The notes: a model not told the origin generated them from the sequence alone. A stretch of 64,000 bases of DNA from Mycobacterium sp. 4858 (GCF_900240975.1 NZ_LT968776.1:2041482-2105481), one strand, 5' to 3'; positions 9,503 through 20,200 are shown, numbered from the stretch's first letter. Numbers and translations: made by a program.

Positions 9503-11659
9503 ATGGCGGACAAGGCGAACGCTGCCCAGGGCGCGGCGGCCGCTCCCATCGCGAAGGGTCCCGGCGATGTGCGCAACATCGTCCTCGTCGGGCCCTCGGG
9601 CGGCGGCAAGACCACCCTGGTCGAGGCGCTGTTGGTCGCCGCAGGGGTGTTGACCAGGGCGGGCTCGGTGACCGACGGCAGCACCGTCTGCGACTACGAC
9701 GACGCCGAGATCCGCCAGCAGCGCTCGGTCGGCCTTGCCGTCGCCTCCCTGGCGCACGACGGCGTCAAGATCAACCTGGTCGACACGCCCGGCTATGCCG
9801 ACTTCGTCGGCGAGCTGCGGGCCGGCTTGCGCGCCGCCGACTGCGCGCTGTTCGTGATCGCGGCCAACGAGGGTGTCGACGAACCCACCAAATCGCTGTG
9901 GCAGGAATGCGATCAGGTCGGCATGCCCCGCGCCGTGGTGATCACCAAGCTCGACCACACCCGCGCCAACTACTCCGAGGCGCTGGCGGCCGCGCAGAAC
10001 GCGTTCGGCGACAAGGTGTTACCGCTCTACCTGCCGACCGGCATGCCGTCCTGCGAAGGCCTGATCGGGTTGCTGTCGCAGACGCGCTACCAGTATTCCG
10101 GCGGCAAGCGGACCGCGCAGGCGCTGGACCCGTCGGACGCCGAGCGGATCGAGGAGGCGCGCGGGGCCCTGATCGAAGGCATCATCGAGGAGTCCGAGGA
10201 CGAGTCGCTGATGGATCGCTACCTCGGCGGTGAGTCCATCAACGAGGCGGTGCTCATCGAGGACCTGGAGCGGGCCGTCGCCCGGGCGTCGTTCTTCCCG
10301 GTGATCCCTGTGTGCAGCGGCACCGGCGTCGGCACCCTGGAATTGCTGGAGGTCGCCACCCGCGGCTTCCCGTCCCCGATGGAACACCCGCTCCCGGAGG
10401 TGTTCACGCCCCAGGGCGCCACGCACGCGACGCTGACCTGCGATCCCGGCGCGCCCCTGCTCGCGGAGGTGGTGAAGACGACGTCGGATCCCTACGTCGG
10501 ACGGCTCAGCCTGGTCCGGGTGTTCTCCGGGACCATCAGGCCCGACACGACGGTTCATGTGTCGGGCCACTTTGCGTCGTTCTTCGGTTCGGTCAACGGG
10601 AACGGCAGCACGCACCCCGACCACGACGAAGACGAGCGCGTCGGCGCCCTGTCGTTTCCGCTGGGCAAGCAGCAGCGGCCCGCGGCGGCCGTGGTGGCCG
10701 GCGACATCTGCGCGATCGGCAAGCTGAGCCGCGCCGAGACCGGCGACACCCTCTCGGACAAGGCGGAGCCGCTGGTGCTCAAACCGTGGACGATGCCCGA
10801 ACCCCTGCTGCCGGTCGCCATCCAGGCGCACGCCAAGACCGACGAGGACAAGCTGTCGGTCGGGCTGGGCCGGCTGGCCGCCGAGGACCCGACGCTGCGC
10901 ATCGAGCAGAACCCCGAGACCCACCAGATCGTGTTGTGGTGCATGGGCGAGGCCCACGCCGGTGTCGTTCTCGACGCGCTGGCCAACCGGTACGGCGTCA
11001 CCGTGGACACCGTGGAGCTGCGGGTCCCGTTGCGCGAGACGTTCGGCGGCAAGGCGAAAGGCCACGGCCGGCACGTCAAGCAATCGGGCGGGCACGGCCA
11101 GTACGCGGTGTGCGACATCGAAGTGGAACCGCTGCCGGAGGGCTCCGGGTTCGAGTTCCTCGACAAGGTGGTCGGCGGCGCGGTGCCGCGGCAGTTCATC
11201 CCGAGCGTGGAGAAGGGCGTGCGCGCGCAGATGGAGAAGGGCGTGCACGCCGGCTACCCGGTGGTCGACATCCGGGTCACGCTGCTCGACGGCAAGGCGC
11301 ACAGCGTCGACTCCTCGGATTTCGCGTTCCAGATGGCCGGGGCGCTGGCGTTGCGCGAGGCGGCCGCGGCGACGAAGGTGAGCCTGCTCGAGCCGATCGA
11401 CGAGATTTCGGTGCTGGTGCCCGACGACTTCGTCGGCGCGGTGATGGGCGACCTGTCGGGTCGCCGCGGCCGGGTGCTCGGTACCGAGACCGCGGGCGAG
11501 CGCACGCTGGTGCGGGCCGAGGTGCCCCAGGTGGAGTTGACGCGCTACGCGATCGACCTGCGCTCGCTGGCCCACGGCGCCGCGTCGTTCAACCGGGCCT
11601 TCGCCCGCTACGAACCCATGCCGGAGGCCGCGGCCACCCGGGTGAAGGCGACCGTCTGA
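9503..11659 (+). CDS. fusA2: Elongation factor G-like GTPase FusA2
   Basis: A 718-residue translational GTPase paralogous to EF-G. The P-loop is GPSGGGKTT (30-38), the G3 motif DTPGYADFVGE and the G4 motif TKLD; the later EF-G domains II-V are complete, including the GGHGQYAVCDIEVEPL and GHGRH regions. FusA2 proteins form an EF-G-like subfamily (Rv0120c) whose exact role in mycobacteria is unsettled. ATG 9503 follows GGAGGA by five bases and reproduces the M. tuberculosis N-terminus (MAD..NA.QGAAAAP); the extra upstream reading is not conserved-looking. Its stop lies four bases from the stop of convergent fadD7. Confidence 0.95.
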   Translation: MADKANAAQGAAAAPIAKGPGDVRNIVLVGPSGGGKTTLVEALLVAAGVLTRAGSVTDGSTVCDYDDAEIRQQRSVGLAVASLAHDGVKINLVDTPGYADFVGELRAGLRAADCALFVIAANEGVDEPTKSLWQECDQVGMPRAVVITKLDHTRANYSEALAAAQNAFGDKVLPLYLPTGMPSCEGLIGLLSQTRYQYSGGKRTAQALDPSDAERIEEARGALIEGIIEESEDESLMDRYLGGESINEAVLIEDLERAVARASFFPVIPVCSGTGVGTLELLEVATRGFPSPMEHPLPEVFTPQGATHATLTCDPGAPLLAEVVKTTSDPYVGRLSLVRVFSGTIRPDTTVHVSGHFASFFGSVNGNGSTHPDHDEDERVGALSFPLGKQQRPAAAVVAGDICAIGKLSRAETGDTLSDKAEPLVLKPWTMPEPLLPVAIQAHAKTDEDKLSVGLGRLAAEDPTLRIEQNPETHQIVLWCMGEAHAGVVLDALANRYGVTVDTVELRVPLRETFGGKAKGHGRHVKQSGGHGQYAVCDIEVEPLPEGSGFEFLDKVVGGAVPRQFIPSVEKGVRAQMEKGVHAGYPVVDIRVTLLDGKAHSVDSSDFAFQMAGALALREAAAATKVSLLEPIDEISVLVPDDFVGAVMGDLSGRRGRVLGTETAGERTLVRAEVPQVELTRYAIDLRSLAHGAASFNRAFARYEPMPEAAATRVKATV

Positions 11660-11663
11660 ACCG

Positions 11664-13256
11664 TCACGCCCCGCGCCCGAACCGCTGGGCGACCGCGCGG
11701 CGGTCCAGCGACCCTTTCGCGGTGTGCGGTAACTCCGCGGCCTGCTGGAAGCTGGCCGGCACCTCGAAGGGCGCGAGCCGGTCGCGGGCGAACGACGTCA
11801 GCTCGTCCGGGGTCGGCGCGGCCGATCCCCGGGGGACGATCACCGCGGCCACCGTCTCGCCGTACAGCGTGTCGGGCATGCCGAAGACGGCCACCTCCAG
11901 CACGCCGGGATGGCTGCCCAGCACGCCCTCGACGCGTTCCGGGGAGATCTTCTCCCCGCCCCGGTTGATGAGTTCCTTGATCCGGCCGCGGATGACCAGC
12001 TCGCCGGCCGCCGACAGCGTTCCCAGGTCACCCGTGCGCAGCCACCCGTCGGTGAAATTGGCGGCCGTGATCGCCGGGTCGCCGAGGTAGCCCCGGACCA
12101 CAGTGGGGCCGTGCAGCCACACCTCGCCGACCTCCCCCGGCGGCACCGGCCGCCCGTCGGGCCCGACGATCCGGATCTCCGGCCCGGTCGACCGGCCGAC
12201 CAGACCCGGTGTGGCGGCTGGGTTTTCGGTGTGGCCGATCTCGGTCGTCGCCACCTGGTGGGTGGCCTCGGTCATGCCGAAGGCGCACACCACCGGGGCC
12301 GTGAAGGTGCCCTGCAGCGCCTGCGCCGTTTCGGCGGTGAGCGGGGCGCTGCAACTGCGGATGAAGCGCAACGCGGAGCTACCCTCTCGGCCGGTGCCCG
12401 CCCGCTCCAACAGGATCTGATGAATCGTCGGGACCGCCGTGTACCAGGTGGCGCGGACGGCATCGATGTCGTCCCAGAAGGTGTGCGCCGAGAACCGACC
12501 GCGGGCCGGTAGCAGCACCGTTCCCCCGGACACCAGGGTCGCCAGCAGCGCGGCGAGCAGCCCGTGACCGTGGTAGAGCGGCATCACCGCCACGGTGGCG
12601 TCCCGGGGGCCGAGCCCGTATCCGGCGATGATGGCGTGCACCGAGCCGGCGATGTTGCCGCGGGTCCACGGGACCATCTTCGGCACCCCGGTGGTACCGC
12701 CGGTGAACATGATCATGGCATCGTCGTCGCGCAGGCCCTCGGGCGTCGAAAACTGTTGCGCGGGAGCGGCGGTGGTGTCCACGTCGACGGCCGGGGTGCC
12801 GCCCGCGCCGCCGGGCGTCACCGCGAGCGGCCACCACGGCAGGTGCCGTCCCTCGTCGTCGGCGGGTGCCGCGCCGTCGATGAGGACCACCCTGGCGCCC
12901 ACGGCCTCGCTGCGAGCGCGCTGTTCCCCGACCGGCAGGGCCGGATCCAGCGGGACGGCGACCAGGCCGGCCCGGGAAGCCGCCAGCAGCCCGACGACGA
13001 ACTCGGCATTGCTTCCGGAGCGCAGGGCGACACGGTCGCCCGCGCGCAGCCCGCCCCGGGCCAGCTGCCCCGCCAGGTCGTCGGCCAGCCGGAGCAGATC
13101 GCGGTAGCTGACCCGCACCCGATCGGAGGTGACGACCAGCGCGGGCGCCTCCGGGGATCGGTGCCCCGCCTCCTCGACCAGATCGGTGATGCCCGGCCCC
13201 GGCGTCTGGGCCGAGCCCGTGCCGCCGATGATCTCTTCCGGCCTCGTCGTCCTCAT
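11664..13256 (-). CDS. fadD7: Acyl-CoA synthetase FadD7, probable oxalate-CoA ligase
   Basis: A 530-residue ANL-family enzyme activating a carboxylate to its CoA thioester through an adenylate. Motifs include the P-loop-like MIMFTGGTTGVPKMVPWT, FGMTEATHQVATT, the adenylate-binding GWLRTGDLG and the hinge RIKELINRGGEKISPERVE, plus the C-terminal catalytic Lys in HTAKGSLDRR. ATG 13256 follows GGGAG by seven bases. Relatives in plants and yeast are oxalyl-CoA synthetases, and the divergent neighbour is oxalyl-CoA decarboxylase, so oxalate is the likely substrate (family plus context). It converges on fusA2. Confidence 0.88.
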   Translation of the reverse strand: MRTTRPEEIIGGTGSAQTPGPGITDLVEEAGHRSPEAPALVVTSDRVRVSYRDLLRLADDLAGQLARGGLRAGDRVALRSGSNAEFVVGLLAASRAGLVAVPLDPALPVGEQRARSEAVGARVVLIDGAAPADDEGRHLPWWPLAVTPGGAGGTPAVDVDTTAAPAQQFSTPEGLRDDDAMIMFTGGTTGVPKMVPWTRGNIAGSVHAIIAGYGLGPRDATVAVMPLYHGHGLLAALLATLVSGGTVLLPARGRFSAHTFWDDIDAVRATWYTAVPTIHQILLERAGTGREGSSALRFIRSCSAPLTAETAQALQGTFTAPVVCAFGMTEATHQVATTEIGHTENPAATPGLVGRSTGPEIRIVGPDGRPVPPGEVGEVWLHGPTVVRGYLGDPAITAANFTDGWLRTGDLGTLSAAGELVIRGRIKELINRGGEKISPERVEGVLGSHPGVLEVAVFGMPDTLYGETVAAVIVPRGSAAPTPDELTSFARDRLAPFEVPASFQQAAELPHTAKGSLDRRAVAQRFGRGA

Positions 13257-13332
13257 CGCCGCGCTCCCTTTCGCCCTCGTCTTGATAAGCATCTGCTCGA
13301 ACCATGCCCGGCGGCCCGGCCGCCCGTCCAAT

Positions 13333-13360
13333 AGTGGTTCGCTCACGACCGATAACCACT
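13333..13360. promoter_or_regulatory. Inverted repeat between fadD7 and oxcA
   Basis: AGTGGTT (13333-13339) and AACCACT (13354-13360) are perfect complements separated by 14 bases, in the 255-base divergent region. Further out, ATAGT and ACTAT also pair. LysR regulators bind such interrupted repeats and oxyS lies just downstream of oxcA, so this is a candidate OxyS site; not proven. Confidence 0.35.
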
Positions 13361-13511
13361 GACTATCGACGCGACCGAATACCACGCTGCCAGCGCCGAT
13401 AGACGTCGTGAATCGCTGCATAGCGGCTCCGTCTTGGACACCCGGCGGGTGGCCGCGTCAGAGTAAGGGCCAAGCGTTTACTACAGCGGAACCACACGAG
13501 GAGTCGCCCCC

Positions 13512-15224
13512 ATGACCGCGTCCACGCGTTTGATCGACGGCTTCCATCTGGTGGTGGAGGCGCTCAAGGCCAACGACGTCGACACCATGTACGGGATCGT
13601 CGGCATCCCGATCACCGACCTTGCCCGCGTTGCGCAGGCCTCGGGGATCCGTTACATCGGCTTCCGCCACGAGGCTTCGGCCGGCAATGCCGCGGCCGCC
13701 GCCGGGTTCCTGACCCGCCGGCCGGGCATCTGCCTGACGACATCCGGACCCGGGTTCCTCAACGGGCTGCCCGCGCTGGCCAACGCCACCGCGAACTGCT
13801 TCCCGATGATCCAGATCTCGGGGTCCAGCAATCGGGCCCTGGTCGATTTGCAGCGCGGCGACTACCAGGACATCGACCAGCTCAACGCCGCGCGGCCGTT
13901 CGCGAAGGCGGCCTATCGGATCGGCCGGATCGAGGACATCGGGCGCGGGGTCGCGCGTGCCGTCCGCACCGCGATCTCCGGCCGCCCCGGGGGCGTGTAC
14001 CTCGACATCCCCGGCGACGTGTTGGGGCAGGCGATGGACGCCGCGGCGGCCGCGGACACGGTCTGGCGGATCGTCGACCCGGCGCCACGGCAGCTGCCGG
14101 CGCCCGATGCGGTCGAACGCGCGCTGCAGCTGCTGGCGCGTGCGCGGCGACCGTTGATCGTGCTCGGCAAGGGCGCGGCATACGCTCAGGCGGACAATGT
14201 GATTCGCGAGTTCGTCGAGACCACCGGGATTCCGTTCCTGCCGATGTCGATGGCCAAGGGGCTGTTGCCGGATTCCCACCCGCAGTCCGCGGCGGCCGCG
14301 CGCTCCCTGGCGATCGCAAGGGCGGACGTGGTCCTTCTGGTCGGCGCGCGGCTGAATTGGCTTCTTGGCCACGGGGATTCGCCGCAGTGGTCCGCCGACG
14401 CCAAGTTCGTGCAGGTCGACATTGCGCCGTCGGAACTCGACAGCAATCAGCCGATCGCGGGGCCCCTGGTCGGCGACATCGGCTCGGTGATGTCGGCGCT
14501 GCGCGACGGCCTCACCGCCCGCCCGGTCACGGCGCCCGCGGAATGGGCCGCGGAGTTGGCCGAGCGCACCGCCCGCAACGACGCCAAGATGTCCGAGCGG
14601 CTGGCCGAGGACCCGCATCCCATGCGCTTCTACAACGCGCTCGCCGCGATTCGTGCCGTGCTGCGGGATAATCCGGATGTCTACGTGGTCAACGAGGGAG
14701 CGAACGCGTTGGACCTGGCCCGCAACGTCATCGGCATGGAGCTGCCGCGGCACCGGCTGGACACCGGGACTTGGGGCGTCATGGGCATCGGCATGGGTTA
14801 TGCCATCGCCGCCGCCGTCGAGACCGACCGGCCCGTCGTCGCGGTCGAGGGTGACAGCGCATTCGGCTTCAGCGGCATGGACGTCGAGACGATCTGCCGT
14901 TACCGGCTCCCGGTGACCGTGGTCATCCTCAACAACGGCGGCGTCTACCGCGGCGACGAATCCCCCAACGGCCACGATCCGGCCCCCACCGTGTTGAACG
15001 CACGTGCGCGTCATGAGCTGATCGCCCAAGCCTTCGGCGGCAAGGGATATCACGTCACCACCCCGGCGGAATTGCGGTCGGCGCTGTCCGAGGCGATCGG
15101 CTCCCGGATGCCGTCGGTCATCGACTGCGAGCTCGACCCCGCGGCGGGAGTGGAAAGCGGGCATCTGGCGAGCCTGAACCCGAAAAGTGGGGTTGAGGCC
15201 GGAAAGGTCAGTGTCGGAGGGTGA
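13512..15224 (+). CDS. oxcA: Oxalyl-CoA decarboxylase
   Basis: A 570-residue thiamine-diphosphate enzyme converting oxalyl-CoA to formyl-CoA and CO2. The N-terminal pyrimidine-binding domain has the catalytic Glu in GFRHEASAGNAAAAAGFLTRR; the C-terminal pyrophosphate-binding domain has the GDSAFGFSGMDVETICRYRLPVT block ending in ILNNGG, the GDS..NN metal/TPP motif. Length and pattern fit OxcA rather than acetolactate synthase. GAGGAG lies eight bases before the ATG. It is divergent from fadD7 and its 3' end overlaps convergent oxyS by 17 bases, the same arrangement as Rv0118c-Rv0117. Confidence 0.93.
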   Translation: MTASTRLIDGFHLVVEALKANDVDTMYGIVGIPITDLARVAQASGIRYIGFRHEASAGNAAAAAGFLTRRPGICLTTSGPGFLNGLPALANATANCFPMIQISGSSNRALVDLQRGDYQDIDQLNAARPFAKAAYRIGRIEDIGRGVARAVRTAISGRPGGVYLDIPGDVLGQAMDAAAAADTVWRIVDPAPRQLPAPDAVERALQLLARARRPLIVLGKGAAYAQADNVIREFVETTGIPFLPMSMAKGLLPDSHPQSAAAARSLAIARADVVLLVGARLNWLLGHGDSPQWSADAKFVQVDIAPSELDSNQPIAGPLVGDIGSVMSALRDGLTARPVTAPAEWAAELAERTARNDAKMSERLAEDPHPMRFYNALAAIRAVLRDNPDVYVVNEGANALDLARNVIGMELPRHRLDTGTWGVMGIGMGYAIAAAVETDRPVVAVEGDSAFGFSGMDVETICRYRLPVTVVILNNGGVYRGDESPNGHDPAPTVLNARARHELIAQAFGGKGYHVTTPAELRSALSEAIGSRMPSVIDCELDPAAGVESGHLASLNPKSGVEAGKVSVGG

Positions 15225-16140
15225 TTCGCGATAGCTGCACGTCGAAGAACTCGTTCAGCGACAGCTCCTCGGCGGAGGCGGCGAGCGCGCGGGCGATCGG
15301 TGATCCCGGTCCGGCGGAATTGGTGGCCAGGACGATGTCGGCCCTGAGCACCGGATCCACGAGCTCCACCGCGCGGACCTCCGGTCCCAGCGGCGACGTC
15401 CACAACCAGGTGTGCGGGACGATGCACGCCCAATTCCCCGCGGCGACCTGAGCCAACAGCGAGGCGACGGAGTCGGTTTCGACCTGCGGAGTCACTTCGA
15501 TGGAGTGGTCGGCGAAGGCCTTGTCGATGATCTGGCGATCCCGCATGTCGGGACTGAGCAGCGCCAGCGGCAATTGCGCCGCCTCCGGCCAGGTCATGGT
15601 CGGCGCGGCGGATCCCAGCATGTCCGCGGGCGACAACAGCACGTAGTGCTCCTGGTATAGCGGCACCAGGTTCATGTCGTGCGCCTCGTCTGGCGCGGCG
15701 TGCACGATCGCGGCGTCCAGCTCGAATTCGCGGAGCCGCCGGTACAGTTCGCTGCCCGCCAGCCGGGAAAGGATGTGCACCTTCGCCAATGGGTGCGCCG
15801 AGCAGAACGCCGAGAGCACCAATGAAGCCGTCGTGGAGGCGGTCGGCACCGTGCCGAGGCGCAGCATGCCGGTGATGCCCGAGCGCACCGCGTGCACCTC
15901 GGCCTTGAATGCGTCGTGCTCGGCGAGAATCCGCCTGGCCCACACCACCAACCGCTCCCCTTCGGGCGTGAGGCCCTCGAAGCTGTGCCCGCGGTTGATC
16001 AGCGTGACGTTCAATTCACGCTCCAGCTTGGCGATCGCGGCGGACAGCGCGGGCTGCGACACGAAGCACTTTTCGGCGGCGCGGGCGAAGTGGCGCTCCT
16101 GCGCGACCGCAACGAAATACTCCAACTGTCGGAAGAGCAC
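15208..16140 (-). CDS. oxyS: LysR-family transcriptional regulator OxyS
   Basis: A 310-residue regulator with an N-terminal LysR helix-turn-helix (FRQLEYFVAVAQERHFARAAEKCFVSQPALSAAIAKLE) and a C-terminal periplasmic-binding-protein-like effector domain. The GTG at 16140 is preferred to GTG 16146 because GAGGAG lies six bases before it, while 16146 abuts that sequence. Position and orientation match Rv0117 (oxyS), described in M. tuberculosis as an oxidative-stress LysR regulator. It overlaps the 3' end of oxcA and is divergent from ldtA, which suggests local control of one or both; the effector is unknown. Confidence 0.88.
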   Translation of the reverse strand: MLFRQLEYFVAVAQERHFARAAEKCFVSQPALSAAIAKLERELNVTLINRGHSFEGLTPEGERLVVWARRILAEHDAFKAEVHAVRSGITGMLRLGTVPTASTTASLVLSAFCSAHPLAKVHILSRLAGSELYRRLREFELDAAIVHAAPDEAHDMNLVPLYQEHYVLLSPADMLGSAAPTMTWPEAAQLPLALLSPDMRDRQIIDKAFADHSIEVTPQVETDSVASLLAQVAAGNWACIVPHTWLWTSPLGPEVRAVELVDPVLRADIVLATNSAGPGSPIARALAASAEELSLNEFFDVQLSRITLRH

Positions 16141-16287
16141 CCGCACCTCCTCGGCCCAGGGAGTTTCGCTGAGGCTAACGTCTCGCCGGCTCGCCAGCCA
16201 GTCCCGCGAGCCGATGATCGGATCGTGTTCGTGCTGCCCGGCGAATCGCCAAATGTTTGCTGAAAGTGGCCATGCGGGAATAGCCGG

Positions 16288-16299
16288 TAGAATACGGTT
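16288..16299 (+). promoter_or_regulatory. -10 region upstream of ldtA
   Basis: TAGAAT (16288-16293) lies exactly six bases before an in-frame GTG at 16300, so transcription may begin on that codon, or produce a 33-base leader for ATG 16333. Confidence 0.5.
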
Positions 16300-16332
16300 G
16301 TGTCAATCGCACCATCTCGAAGGGCGGGCGCT

Positions 16333-17088
16333 ATGCGTCGAGGTGTTCGTTATCTGTTTGTTATGGTCGCGATCACGGCGATCGGCCTCATCGGATCGAC
16401 CGGCCGTAGCCACGCCTCCATCCCCGCACCGCAACCCGCCCCCTCGGTTGCCTCGGTTTTGCCGGCTAACGGTGCGGTAGTGGGCGTCGCGCATCCGGTC
16501 GTGGTGACGTTCACGGCGCCGGTCGGCGATCGCGCCGCCGTCGAGCGGTCCATCCACGTCGCCTCGCCGAGCAACACGCCCGGACACTTCCAGTGGGTCG
16601 AGGACAACGTCGTGCAGTGGGTACCCGACCGGTACTGGCCCGCGCACACCCACGTGTCGGTCGGTGTTCAGGCCCTGACGACGGGCTTCGACACCGGAGA
16701 CGCGCTCCTCGGTGTTGCCAGCATCTCCGCGCACACGTTCACCGTCAGCCGTAACGGCGAAGTGCTACGCACCATGCCCGCCTCGATGGGCAAGCCCAGC
16801 CGGCCCACGCCGATCGGCAATTTCACCGCCCTGGAGAAGCAGCGCACGGTCGTCATGGACTCGCGGACCATCGGGATCCCGCTCAGCTCACCCGAGGGAT
16901 ACAAGATCACCGCCCAATACGCCGTGCGCGTCACCTGGAGCGGCGTCTACGTGCACTCGGCGCCCTGGTCGGTCGACTCCCAGGGCTACGCCAACGTGAG
17001 TCACGGTTGCATCAACCTGAGTCCCGACAACGCCGCCTGGTACTTCAACCAGGTGAACGTCGGCGATCCCATCCAAGTCGTCGCCTGA
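16333..17088 (+). CDS. ldtA: L,D-transpeptidase LdtA (LdtMt1-type)
   Basis: Forms 3-to-3 cross-links in peptidoglycan outside the membrane. The protein has a basic N-terminus and hydrophobic signal segment, an Ig-like domain (about 45-120) and a YkuD catalytic domain ending with the active-site motif YANVSHGCINLSPDNA. From ATG 16333 it has 251 residues and the catalytic Cys is residue 226, both as in M. tuberculosis LdtMt1. An in-frame GTG at 16300 has a leaderless-type promoter and would add 11 residues; both starts are plausible, and AGGGCGGG precedes the ATG. It is divergent from oxyS. Confidence 0.94.
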   Translation: MRRGVRYLFVMVAITAIGLIGSTGRSHASIPAPQPAPSVASVLPANGAVVGVAHPVVVTFTAPVGDRAAVERSIHVASPSNTPGHFQWVEDNVVQWVPDRYWPAHTHVSVGVQALTTGFDTGDALLGVASISAHTFTVSRNGEVLRTMPASMGKPSRPTPIGNFTALEKQRTVVMDSRTIGIPLSSPEGYKITAQYAVRVTWSGVYVHSAPWSVDSQGYANVSHGCINLSPDNAAWYFNQVNVGDPIQVVA

Positions 17089-17128
17089 CGCCGGATCCGC
17101 GCCGCGCTTACGGCGCATTCGACCTTCG

Positions 17129-17144
17129 TGTGACGACGGTCACA
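17129..17144 (+). promoter_or_regulatory. CRP-like palindrome upstream of car
   Basis: TGTGA-N6-TCACA is an exact match to the CRP consensus, centred 79 bases before the car start codon. Mycobacterial CRP (Rv3676) and Cmr recognise closely related sites. Whether it activates or represses car, or serves ldtA read-through, cannot be told from sequence. Confidence 0.55.
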
Positions 17145-17215
17145 ATGGTTGAACGGAAGACTGGCCCGCGGCGGTGAGTTCTCGGTAGACGAGGATCCGA
17201 ACCGGGAGGCTGGCG

Positions 17216-20200
17216 ATGACGGGTGATGCGAAGCAAGAGTCAGCGGTTGCGGGTTCGAGCGGTCCGGTGCGGCAACGGGTGGCCGACCGCATCCGCCGGC
17301 TCGACGCCGTCGACGAACAGTTCCGCACCACCAAGCCGCACGCCGCGGTCCAACAGGCGGCGCGCGAGCCGGGCCTTCGCCTGCCGCAGATCCTGCAGAC
17401 CCTCATCGAGGGCTATGCCGACCGGCCGGCACTGGGCTGGCGGGCGCGCTCGCTGGTCACCGATCCCGCGACCGGCCGCACCACGGCGCAGCTGCTGTCC
17501 CGGTTCGACACCCTCAGTTATCGCGAGCTGTGGGCCAACGTCGGGGCGATTGCCAGCGCCTGGCGCGGCGACGCCGCCGATCCGGTGGCGCCCGGAGATT
17601 TCGTCGCCACAGTCGGTTTCGCCAGCGCCGAGTACCTGACCCTCGACCTGGTCTGCGGATATCTCGGGCTGGTGGCGGTGCCGCTGCAGCACAACGCGGC
17701 GGCGGCGCGGCTGCAGCCGATCGTCGCCGAGGTCGAGCCGCGGATACTCGCGGCGGGCGCGGGCTACCTCGACCTCGCCGTCGAGGCGGCGCTGGGCAGC
17801 GCGGCGTTGCGACGCTTGGTGGGTTTCGATTACTCCCCCCAAATCGACGATCAGCGCGAGGCTTTGGAGCGCGCGCGGGCGAAGCTGTCGGCCGCGGGGA
17901 TGACGGTGACGATCGAGACGTTCGACGAACTGATCGGGCGCGGCCGCGCCCTGCCGCCCGAGCCGGCGTACACCGGCGGTACCGACGAACGCCTCGCCAT
18001 GATCATGTACACGTCGGGCAGCACCGGACTGCCCAAGGGCGCCATGTACACCGAGCGCATGCTGTGCAAGCTGTGGACCAACGAGCTGATGCCCGAATTC
18101 GCGGACACGCCCGTGTTGAACGTCAACTTCATGCCGCTCAACCACCTCGGCGGCCGGATACCGCTGTCGACCGCGTTCCAAGCGGGCGGCACCAGTTACT
18201 TCGTTCCCGAGAGCGACCTGTCGACGCTGTTCGAAGACTGGAACCTGGTGCGCCCCACCGAGATGGGGCTGGTGCCACGGGTCGCGGAGATGCTGTATCA
18301 GCGTTACCAGAGCGCCGTCGACCGGCGCGTCTCCCGGGGATCCGACCCGGAATCCGCCAGCGCGGAGGCGCGGACGGAGCTGCGTGAGCAGGTGCTGGGT
18401 GGACGCATCGTCACCGCCTTCTGCGGCACGGCGCCTCTGGCCGCCGAGATGCGGAGCTTCGTGGAGACCTGCCTGGGCGTGCACGTGCTCGACGGCTACG
18501 GCTTGACCGAGGTCGGGATGGTGACCAAGGACGGCAGGATCGCCCGGCCCCCGGTACTGGGCTACAAGCTCGTCGACGTCCCGGAGCTGGGCTACTTCCT
18601 TACGGACAAACCCTTTCCGCGGGGTGAGCTGCTGGTCAAGTCGCTGACCGCCACGCCCGGGTACTTCAAGCGCCCGGACGTCACCGCCGATGCCTTTGAC
18701 ACGCAGGGCTATTACCGGACCGGGGACGTGATGGCGGAACTGGAGCCGGATCGGCTGGCCTATGTCGACCGGCGCAACAACGTATTGAAGCTCGCCCAGG
18801 GCGAATTCGTGGCCGTCGCGCGCCTGGAGGCGGTGTTCAGCAGCGCGGCCCTGATCCGTCAGATCTTCGTCTATGGCAACAGCGAACGCCCCTACCTGTT
18901 GGCCGTCATCGTGCCGACCTCGGACGCGCTGGAACGATTCGCCGACGATGCCGACGGGCTGAGGGCTGCGCTGGGCGAATCGCTGCGCCAGTCAGGCAAA
19001 CTCGCCGAGCTCCAGTCCTATGAGGTGCCGGTCGAGTTCCTCGTCGAGCCCGAGCCGTTCAGCGAGGACAACGGGCTGCTGTCGGGAGTGGGCAAGCTGC
19101 TGCGGCCGAAGCTCAAGGAACACTATGGCGATCGGCTCGAGCAGCTGTACGCGGATCTGGCGGACAACCGGGCGACCGAGCTTCGGGCGCTGCGCGAGGG
19201 CGCGGCCGACCGCCCGGTGATCGACACGCTGGTGAGCGCCGCCGAGGCGCTGTTGGGGTTGGCGGGCGGCCCGCCGGACCCGGGTGCGTTGTTCATCGAA
19301 CTGGGCGGAGATTCCCTGTCGGCCTTGACCTTCTCCAACCTGCTGCAGGACATCTTCGACGTCGAGGTCCCGGTGGGAATGATCACCGGCCCGGCGACCA
19401 GCCTGGGTCAGCTCGCGGAATACGTTGCCGCCGAGCGCACGTCAGGGTCGCGTCGGCCGACTTTCGCCACGGTCCACGGGCGGGACGCCACCGAGGTCCG
19501 CGCGGCCGACCTCACCCTGGACGAATTCATCGACGCCGAAACCCTTGGCGCCGCGGCGGACCTGCCCCGCGCCATCGGCACGCCGCACACGGTCCTGTTG
19601 ACCGGTGCCAACGGCTACCTCGGTCGCTTCCTGTGCCTGGAGTGGCTGGAGCGCCTCGCGGAGACGGGCGGAAAGCTCGTCTGCATCGTCCGCGGCGTGA
19701 ATGCCGCGGCGGCCGCCACGCGGCTGGAGGACGTCTACCGCAGCGGTGATCCGCGCCTGCTCGAGCGGTTCCGCGAGCTGGCGGCCGACCATCTCGAGGT
19801 GCTCGCCGGCGACATCGGTGAGCCCGGCCTGGGGCTGGACCGCGCGACATGGGATTCCCTCGCCCGCGGCGTGGACCTGATCGTGCACCCGGCGGCGCTG
19901 GTCAATCACGTCCTGCCCTACGACCAATTGTTCGGCCCCAATGTCGTTGGCACCGCGGAGGTTATCCGCCTGGCGATCACCGAACGCGTCAAGCCGGTGA
20001 GCTATCTGTCGACCGTGGCGGTGGCCATGTCGGTGGCCGAGTTCACCGAGGACGGCGACATCCGCGCTACCAGCCCCGTGCGGCCGATCGACGACAGCTA
20101 CGCCAACGGGTACGCCAACAGCAAGTGGGCGGGCGAGGTGCTGCTGCGGGAGGCGCACGACCTGTGCGGGCTGCCCGTCGCCGTCTTCCGGTCCGACATG

